A stretch of 64,000 bases of DNA. It comes from Bacteroidota bacterium (GTDB lineage: Bacteria > Bacteroidota > Bacteroidia > NS11-12g > UBA9320). The stretch lies in assembly GCA_016124755.1 (NCBI GenBank), contig WGNA01000030.1, positions 43,341 through 107,340 on the forward strand, in the 5' to 3' direction. Below the pieces are notes generated by a model. The model was not told where the DNA came from and did no database searches. It saw only the letters and a list, made by a program, of their open reading frames with translations. Each line of letters opens with the position of its first letter. Positions within the stretch are counted from its first letter, which is position 1. Below are positions 34,601 to 41,300 of this stretch, one piece after another. Both the position numbers and the translations under genes were made by a program.

Positions 34601-35812
34601 ATCAACCCACTCTTGAAGAGAGTCGTGTTGAGACATATAAATGAAATCATTTGTGAGTGTCTCGATGGTGGATTCTCCCAACGGCGTAAAGTTGATTATC
34701 CATGTGGCGTAAGTTTCATCGATACGGTATTTGCGGCCCATGTATTTGGCCGGATACGATTTCACAAAATCGAGAAAATCAAACACGTCCTGATTGCGGG
34801 TATTCAACATTGCCTCCCACATGTTGGAACCCTGGTATTTGCCGCCAGCCAGAGGAATGTTTAGCTTGTCGGTTGAATCATTGGGGTTGTAAAGGTAGTC
34901 TGCAGTTTCATAAACAATTCTTCGCATCACAGATACAATTGCTTCTTCTGAAGTTTCTTTTGTAATGCTCCGGATCTGGCAATAGTTGAAGAGCCTTTTT
35001 TTGAAGTCGTTAGCGAAAATTACGTTGAGTTTGGTGAGTTCAAACAACAATCCTTTGTAGGTGCTAACAGGAACCGGAACTCTCACCAAAGCATTATCGC
35101 CAGAAAGCAATGTGAGATTTTTGCCGTCACCCGAACGAACGGCTTTTGCAATTGAATAGGTGTTGTGAATTTCGGTAATAAAGTACTTCCCGTACTCCCG
35201 GTTGCCCCTTTCGGAGTCACTGTCGTAGCGGGTGAGAATCCAACCGGTTTGTTCGGCTTCAACACCTTCGTTTTTCCCGGCTTCGAGTTCAAACCAGGTG
35301 GTATCTCCTTTAATCTTCAAGATTTTTCCAACCGGAAAATACAGGTTGTCGTACAACACATCGCCTTCCGGAAATGGAAGTTGTACATCGTATTTTCTAA
35401 TGCTGTCCTGCAAATCGGCGGCTTTATCATTTGCAGATTTTGCCTTTTCGTAATCTCCGCCTCTCGCATAATTGATCGAAGCCAGAAAATAATATTCAGA
35501 AGACTGTGCCAGATAGGTATTGTCTGAAATAAGCCAACTGCCCAGTTCTTCCAGAATCTGTCCGATGAAAGTATAATCCGGCTTCTCATAGGTCAGCTCT
35601 GTTTGCATTGCGGAAACCATGAGTCCTGCCATTTTCGAATAATCCTGCTTTTCAAGAGCATCCTTTGATTTTTGATATTCGGCGGCGGCTTTCTTACTAT
35701 TCTGCGCAAAAGATGAGTTGATCCCGAGGAATAAAAGTGCGAAGAAGAAAAGGGTATAAATCCCAGTGGCCGGATTTACAAAACGCTTTATGTTAAAATT
35801 CTCCATACTCAT
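31682..35812 (-). CDS. TPR protein with tandem caspase-like (C14) domains, first inactive
   Basis: A 1376-residue exported protein. Signal peptide near residues 1-36 (ends NSSFAQ). A charged N-terminal region (40-450) is followed by TPR-like helices (455-590, 640-760). The first caspase-like domain spans about 762-975: its core strand is FVLYYSGYS and its second is LILMDAANSS. Where a caspase has the catalytic His it has Tyr841, and Ala881 where the Cys should be. An Ig-like stretch (1005-1095) links to the second domain (1115-1360), which has VFFAGHGVHH (His1188) and LLTMDVCYGG (Cys1242) intact. The protein probably cleaves substrates after a basic or acidic residue in the periplasm or outside; the pseudo-domain may regulate it. 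No partner gene is evident. The ATG at 35812 or 35806 can serve as start. Confidence 0.85.
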   Translation of the reverse strand: MSMENFNIKRFVNPATGIYTLFFFALLFLGINSSFAQNSKKAAAEYQKSKDALEKQDYSKMAGLMVSAMQTELTYEKPDYTFIGQILEELGSWLISDNTYLAQSSEYYFLASINYARGGDYEKAKSANDKAADLQDSIRKYDVQLPFPEGDVLYDNLYFPVGKILKIKGDTTWFELEAGKNEGVEAEQTGWILTRYDSDSERGNREYGKYFITEIHNTYSIAKAVRSGDGKNLTLLSGDNALVRVPVPVSTYKGLLFELTKLNVIFANDFKKRLFNYCQIRSITKETSEEAIVSVMRRIVYETADYLYNPNDSTDKLNIPLAGGKYQGSNMWEAMLNTRNQDVFDFLDFVKSYPAKYMGRKYRIDETYATWIINFTPLGESTIETLTNDFIYMSQHDSLQEWVDQNMGYINSEGLDYKKLSDTYYNLIGDSAYDVVNRSADQLIGIAKKLKNDSLVVEFLNLKGQNLDYQKKYESSIDTYKEALKAGFQNDNTNWFLGNAYLSNEDYKRALEQYTYLMERYPEWAGGYGMYGWAQLKQGNFPDALKNCEKAFHLDSFNTTYIMNLAHAYLLTDNQNKARDLYMMCLENMNYTSSFTEGIMKDFQFFIDKYWQPNVVRRERDFLQQQWDRHYKFKVEANESFEEGKKLQDKGEYAQAAKAFENSISNELKGESIRYDWLRSYYRWAAYQYYKNKDFDKAVDRYQAGWEVSRTKLSDLSNEISDLENIANVYDWLNNDVQEDMYRKMQYAAQRKMQIQTRSNNLYVISIGSNNYHGNGYRYAETDADLIANTIREKSTQVFDKTDIHVFNSKNSSALELRKAFEHVITDSKPGDCFVLYYSGYSPKNGNGQMIFGIDTLNNQHLIGWIKMMQADKKLILMDAANSSFIKQYAEQKETSEMLFNNENLTFILSDGRVELPNEKSGLFTSYLIKGLSGDAMVTWNSRIKIEGTDAGTSMAQISAKGLEGYMYGKLSRNNMQFELKSYSYGADFPVAYSPIYNEAGKDTIPPMIYISGAVGGEGTRGGKSKSVSAEGNINGQAVDASGIEQILINGKPVDFTQNGKFNLTSDFVKSWTKIVVKAKDKNGLWGTDSFYLNRELSNSAMSKGPNDNAQGTNYALLFATDEYDFWSDLKNPINDAEQIGAILQADYGFNVKIIRNATLNQMKDTLMSYFSKPYGPKDQLFVFFAGHGVHHTFLGGQIVCKDSRPIDEEKTMSSYLSFEWVKNGLNNIYSCQHVLLTMDVCYGGAGFNQKTAPYYGDQSVNAMIANPSQFFRDNLKFKTRLYLTSGDSTYVSDGRGSHSPFAERFIATLNTKGSSKGGILTLADFAGNMRFTEEGRQKVCYGSFGDSNPDGDFIFLYQGTSLKQNASAGAVSSGG

Positions 35813-35830
35813 TCAATTAATGAAGGTTTC

Positions 35831-35838
35831 CAAATTTA
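35831..35838 (-). promoter_or_regulatory. TAnnTTTG promoter box, caspase gene
   Basis: The minus strand reads TAAATTTG, exact, 18 nt ahead of the ATG at 35812. No TTG stands at the -33 distance. Confidence 0.6.
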
Positions 35839-35935
35839 AATCATGAGGTGATTAAGTGCTTTAAAGTGCTCATATATTCACAGACCCCAGTTGAAGTAAA
35901 TGAAGCCGGATGGAAGTGAGCCGGCGTATCACGAC

Positions 35936-35943
35936 TATTTTTG
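35936..35943 (+). promoter_or_regulatory. TAnnTTTG promoter box, YbjN-like gene
   Basis: TATTTTTG then CCCG and ATG (35948). Box and spacing are the same as at the GT2 gene, again predicting a leaderless mRNA. The frame open from 35900 lies ahead of the transcription start. Confidence 0.6.
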
Positions 35944-35947
35944 CCCG

Positions 35948-36421
35948 ATGGATCTCAGGAAATACTTCGACATTGCGGAAGACGCAATCCGAACAATAGG
36001 TGTTGACCCGGAAACAACCCGATGTGCCGGCGAAGGCCAGTGGTTGCTGGAAAGAGGAGAAATTGAAATTTACGTTGATATATGGCAGCCCAAAGATCAT
36101 CATCAATGGGAATATTTCAGGGAAGATGAGCCGTCTGCCATGTTTCAGGTGGTTTCTCCGGTGTGTTATATTCCCAAAGATCAAAGTCTGACAAAGGCAT
36201 TTTACGAAGAACTTCTTTATATAAACCACCACATGTTTTACGGTGCATTTACGGTAAATCCGGAAGAAAAAATGGCGGCAATCGTTCACAAAAGATTGGT
36301 GGAAGGTCTCAATCGGGTTGAAATGATAGAGCCCATTGAAGCCATCGGATATTACGCTGAAAACCTAAGGGAATTTCTTTCGGCGAAATACGATCTCAAA
36401 AAAATTGAAAAAATTAATTAG
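35948..36421 (+). CDS. YbjN-like / type III chaperone-like small protein
   Basis: A 157-residue soluble protein. Its pattern (IYVDIWQPKDHHQWEYFRED, SAMFQVVSPVCYIPKDQ, LYINHHMFYGAFTVNPEE, VHKRLVEGLNRVEMIEPIE) resembles the YbjN/SseB-like fold, an alpha-beta sandwich found in chaperones and cold-response proteins. Function is not known. It starts at the ATG at 35948, directly after the promoter box. It is divergent from the caspase gene and 64 nt ahead of the sigma factor gene. Confidence 0.75.
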   Translation: MDLRKYFDIAEDAIRTIGVDPETTRCAGEGQWLLERGEIEIYVDIWQPKDHHQWEYFREDEPSAMFQVVSPVCYIPKDQSLTKAFYEELLYINHHMFYGAFTVNPEEKMAAIVHKRLVEGLNRVEMIEPIEAIGYYAENLREFLSAKYDLKKIEKIN

Positions 36422-36485
36422 TACAGGCAACCGACCCAACGTGTGTTACATCTTGGGTTCAAAGGATGCAGAATGAAATTCCTTC

Positions 36486-37028
36486 ATGACTTCGGAAAAG
36501 TACGATACGGAGAGGAGATTAATAGAGGAATGTCTGAAGGGAAATTCAACTGCGTTCGGAGAACTTTATAAGATTTTATCAGAAAAAATGTACACGGTAA
36601 GCCTTCGATATATGCAAGACGACAACGACGCACAGGACGTGTTGCAGGAAGCTTTCATCCGTATCTATAAAAATCTCTCCTCCTTTCGTTTCAATGGTTC
36701 TTTTGAAGGCTGGTGCCGGCGAATTGTTGTGAACAGCGCAATTGAACACATCCGAAAAAGAAACCGTCATCCTTTCGACGACATCGAAACTACAGATGCC
36801 ATTTCGGTGGATGCTAAAAGTTTTGAAAAACTGAGCATGCAGGATTTGATGGGTATGATCCGGTCTCTTCCGGATGGATATCGTACGGTTTTTAACATGT
36901 ACGTAATTGAAGGTTACAGCCACCGAGAAATCGGAGAGACATTAGGAATAAGTGAAAACACCAGTAAGACCCAACTTTTCAAGGCAAGACTGGCACTTCA
37001 GAAAAAACTAAACAAACCGGCCGTTTGA
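36486..37028 (+). CDS. ECF RNA polymerase sigma factor
   Basis: A 180-residue extracytoplasmic-function sigma factor. Region 2 lies at about 20-90 (AFGELYKILSEKMYTVSLRY, DDNDAQDVLQEAFIRIYKNL, SFEGWCRRIVVNSAIEHIRK) and region 4 at about 118-175 (MIRSLPDGYRTVFNMYVIEG, HREIGETLGISENTSKTQLF). Together with the next gene, which begins inside its stop codon (TTGA), it forms a sigma/membrane-regulator unit. Its targets probably include the PKD giant downstream, as ECF factors often transcribe their own operon; this is inferred, and no exact promoter box precedes it. Confidence 0.95.
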   Translation: MTSEKYDTERRLIEECLKGNSTAFGELYKILSEKMYTVSLRYMQDDNDAQDVLQEAFIRIYKNLSSFRFNGSFEGWCRRIVVNSAIEHIRKRNRHPFDDIETTDAISVDAKSFEKLSMQDLMGMIRSLPDGYRTVFNMYVIEGYSHREIGETLGISENTSKTQLFKARLALQKKLNKPAV

Positions 37029-38332
37029 AAAACGATTTCAACATAGAATCCTTCGACGAGCTTTTTAAACAAACGTTTGAAAGTGCCCAGACTCCGGTTC
37101 CTCCGGGCGTTTGGGAAGGAATTTCTACCGCAACTACCGGTGCCGCTACAACTGCAACAACATCCACATGGCTTACCAAGCTTCTCGGTTGGAAAGGAGT
37201 TGCTATCATCAGCACCGTTGCAACTATAACCACGTTAACTATCACTAACTTAACCGCACCAAACAAACCAGATTCATCTACTACGGGTTCAGCCCCTGAA
37301 AACCAGATCTCAGAAACCCAAAATGATGTTTCGAATCCGGTGATCAGCAGTAATGATGAATTAAAAAAATCTGAAGATCAAACTTCCGCAGGTGAAAATG
37401 TGACTGTCAAAAACGAGAACTCAACTTCTCCTCAAAACACTTCACATAAACCTGCAAACAATGGTACTCTGGCTCCAACCAGTTCAGATCATTTACCCCC
37501 AACTTACCCGGGTTCTCATGGTGAACACACACCAAATCTTTTAACCCCCACTAAGACTAATGAGAACCCGGAAGTTGAAATCAATCTGGTGATAAACAAA
37601 CATCAGATCTGTGTCCCCGGAACTATTTCCGCCGGTTTACAAACAGATGAACACATTACGGTTATTGAATGGAAACTAAACGGTAAGGTACTTACTTCCA
37701 AATCTGATCAACTCGAAATTGCCATTACAAACACCGGCCTGAACACACTTTATGTTAAAGTAAAAGACAGCAAAGGCCGGATTTACGAACGAAATAAAAC
37801 AATAGATGGACGCCGTGTTTCGGCAAAATTCAGTGTTGATCAATCCGAAATTGATCTGGGTTTTGTTTCGATAAAAGCGAACGAATCCACCCCCTTGAAC
37901 AGTTGGTTTGTAAACAGTGTGAAATATGGAAGTGGCAGTGAAATCCGGGTTGATGTTTCGGAAATGAGTTCACTTCAGGTGATGCACATAGCCCGTGATG
38001 CCGCAGGTTGTAGTGATACCGTTGTTCAACCGGTGAATATCCGCTCCTGTACAATAGACCCGAATACAGTTCCAAACATATTAACGCCTGAACTGGCCGA
38101 CGGAAAAAACGATGTGTTCGAAATAAATGTCCCTTCGGAAGAGGATTATTATCTTGTGGTATATTCGAGAGACAACAAGGTTGTATTTGAATCAAACTCA
38201 CCAAAAATTCTTTGGAATGGATCTATGCTTAACGATGGTGAAGCACTCCCCTACGGACCCTATTATTATAAGTTGAGATACAAATGCAACGGCACGATGA
38301 AATTTGTGCAGGGAGTGGTGAATATTCAGTAA
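37025..38332 (+). CDS. Membrane anti-sigma-like protein with T9SS type-B-like C-terminus
   Basis: A 435-residue protein starting with TTG, overlapping the sigma gene by 4 nt. Residues 1-35 (FDELFKQTFESAQTPVPPGV, then WEGI) look like the short cytosolic segments seen in Bacteroidota sigma-linked regulators. A membrane helix lies at about 57-76 (KGVAIISTVATITTLTITNL). A Ser/Thr/Pro/Asn-rich linker follows (78-183), then a PKD/Ig-like part (184-340). The last 85 residues copy the type B (CHU_C-like) sorting domain: VPNILTPELADGKNDVFEIN, VVYSRDNKVVFESN, WNGS, YYYKLRYK and the end VVNIQ. A single-pass inner-membrane protein would not use a sorting domain for export, so the domain may sense T9SS or the envelope. 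Anti-sigma function is inferred from position. Confidence 0.72.
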   Translation: MKNDFNIESFDELFKQTFESAQTPVPPGVWEGISTATTGAATTATTSTWLTKLLGWKGVAIISTVATITTLTITNLTAPNKPDSSTTGSAPENQISETQNDVSNPVISSNDELKKSEDQTSAGENVTVKNENSTSPQNTSHKPANNGTLAPTSSDHLPPTYPGSHGEHTPNLLTPTKTNENPEVEINLVINKHQICVPGTISAGLQTDEHITVIEWKLNGKVLTSKSDQLEIAITNTGLNTLYVKVKDSKGRIYERNKTIDGRRVSAKFSVDQSEIDLGFVSIKANESTPLNSWFVNSVKYGSGSEIRVDVSEMSSLQVMHIARDAAGCSDTVVQPVNIRSCTIDPNTVPNILTPELADGKNDVFEINVPSEEDYYLVVYSRDNKVVFESNSPKILWNGSMLNDGEALPYGPYYYKLRYKCNGTMKFVQGVVNIQ

Positions 38333-38335
38333 TTA

Positions 38336-41300
38336 ATGAATTTGAATAAACAAGGAAATATCAATAATTTGGCGAGCCCTTTTTTGGAACGGGTCTTCGC
38401 GCATAAAAAACTTCTTAATGCCCGAAATCAAATGTTTATGGAAATGATTAAAAAGACAGCATGGCTACTGCTGCTACCATTGTTTTTACTGGTAGTTCAG
38501 TTTAACACCGCCGATGCACAAACCTGTAACCCGGCTTATACAGGAGCAGAATGTGTTGGCGCACCTATTAGCTTTAAAGCTAATTCCGTTGGTTACACCG
38601 TAGGTTCGAGTACCTGGGTGTGGGACTTCGGCGATTCTCAATCTCAAAGCGGAACTACCGCCAACGACAGAGATCCGGTTCACACGTACGCTGCTCCCGG
38701 AACCTATACCGTAAAACTTACGGTTTCCGGTACGTTGCCTACGTGTACCAAGTCCATTACCGTTACGATTCAGCCCAGTCCGGTGGTGAACATGATTCTC
38801 GTTAAACAAAAAGAACAATGTTTCGAGAACAACCAGTTCTGTTTTATCGATAGTAACAAGGCAGCAACTTCTTCGAGCACTATTGTGAGAAGAACTCTCC
38901 TTTTTAGTGATGGTGCCAAGTACGACAAAATCAATCCGGTTGCAGGTGAAGAAGTTTGCCACACCGTTATTGATCCAAAAGGAGGTTACTTCGACCTCAC
39001 AATCGAACTGGAAGATGCTAATGGTTGTGTTACTAAAACGAAAATCAGCGATGCAATCCGGGTATGGCCAAGACTGGGTGTTTCCATAACCAGTAACCAG
39101 CCAACCCAATGTGATTCGACATTAGCAACAATCGTAAACCAGACCTATATCGACTGGAAAGCAAAACCTCTTGAAACCATTGGTCTGAAAGACGTTGGAA
39201 AATTTGTTTTTGATTTCGGTGACGGAGAGGTAATCGTTGGAGATTCGGTAACAAATACTTCCTATTGGACGGGTAAAGCACTCGACGGAAAAGTTGGAAA
39301 ATGGTACCGTAAAAACGGAACATTCAACGCCAAGCTTACCGTTACTTCCCGATTCGGATGTACAGAAACGTATCAGTACAAAGCTGCTGCAACAAACATT
39401 AAGATCAACCGAATCATTGTAGCCGATAATGATTCTACCTGTACTTCCACTCCACAAACCTGTTTTAAAGTGATTGACCCAACTGATCCGACAGCCCCCG
39501 GCCCAATTCCGGGTGCACAATGGTTGTGGAACTTTGGAGATCCTCCGTCTGGCCCGGATAATACAAATGATAAAACCTGGACTCCCTGCCATTCCTACGG
39601 TGGTGGTCCGTGGATGATTTCTCTCCGAATAAAATCCGGCCCTTGTGATATTCAGTTATACGATACCATTTCCAAAATGGGCCCGTCTTCTACCATCGAG
39701 GTTCCGTTTGTTCGGGTACTTGAATCTGAAAAATATCAGTGTAACATTAAAGACAGCGTTCACTTCGTAAACAACTCGTCTTTCAGCCACGACGACTGGT
39801 ATTATTTCGATGAGGACTCAACAGTACTTTTCTACAATTTTTCATTCAAGGTGGTTAAACATGTGGTTACCGGTGTAGATAGTATTTACACTTACCGAAA
39901 CATGGACACGCTCATTTCGAAATACGCCTTAACCGATACCATCTTCAAAAACGGTTATAAAATTTATTTCGATCAGGCGAAAGATTCGTTTGTAATCAGT
40001 GATGCTACCGGAACTTTCACCGACCCCAAAACCAGAGGCGGTATCAACGCTCAAAGACGATACGTATTTAACTTTAATGCTAAAACCAGAGCCGGCGATC
40101 AAACCGCAATTCCATTGGTTTCCGAAACCCGAAAGCATAAATACAATGTTTTCCGACTCTGGACTCTCGGCGACAACTTCGCCCCTACCTGTACCACCGA
40201 CACCAAAGCCAATAAAAACGTAAATCTCAATTGTAACTTCACGTTGGATTCGTTGCCGGTTCACTGGTATACCCCGTGGGACGATATTTATCATTACAGC
40301 CAAAACGGAAACCGGTACACTTCTCCGGCTCCGAAAACTCTTTTCAGTACAAATTCCAGAACCTGTTATAAGGTGTTTGTGTACCCGAAAGACACTATGA
40401 TTGTTCCACAGGAAGTAGTGCTCTTCGTTCCGTTTGATTCTTCACGAACCTTCATTATTCCTTACACGGATTCAGTGGGAGTTGCCAGAACAGATACTTT
40501 CAAAGTAGAGGTTTCCACCGTTTATCCGGAAATACAATGGCGACACAATTACCGCCTGAAAATCTGGAGACCAAAGAATTATTACACAGACGCACCGGGT
40601 GTTTATTATACACCGGATCCGGATTCTCCCGGACTCGTGATTACACACGACACCATGTATCCGTGCAAAAACACAATCATCTGGGAAGATCAGGATTATT
40701 ATCTGAAGTCGGGAAGTACTCTCGCAATTAAAGATCTGAATAACGCAACTTATTCTTACGAAACAGGACCAGGTGTAAAAACGATTGATAAGGATATGCA
40801 ATTCGAAGTATCACCGGGCGATACCTTGTTCTCAAGATCCAAAATGGTTATTAACAAACAAAGAGTTGTAATTGCCGCAGCCAGTACCATCATTGTTGAT
40901 ACGACCACGGCAAGCGGTAAAGACAGCTTCTTTACGCGGAGTGTGATTTTGGTTGACTCAGCATTTCATCGTGACTATTTCTATAATAACGTTGCCGCTT
41001 GTAACAGCGTAACTCTTTATCATCAGGATACCGTACATCCATTTTACTGCGAGAGCTCCAACAATATTTCTCTCGCACTTATTCCACCGAATGCCAGAGG
41101 TTTGAAATGGGAAAGTGGTGTACCTTGTCCACTTGATGGTAACAAACTTCAGTACTACCTGATCTTTAATATGCAGGATACCAAACCCGGTTGTACTCAG
41201 CAATGGTTTGAAGTGAACTACGATTCTCTTACAGCACCTAATGGTTGGGTTAACTATAAAAGCGGTGCAGTATTGGCTCCGCCGCCTCCGGGCCTGCCGA

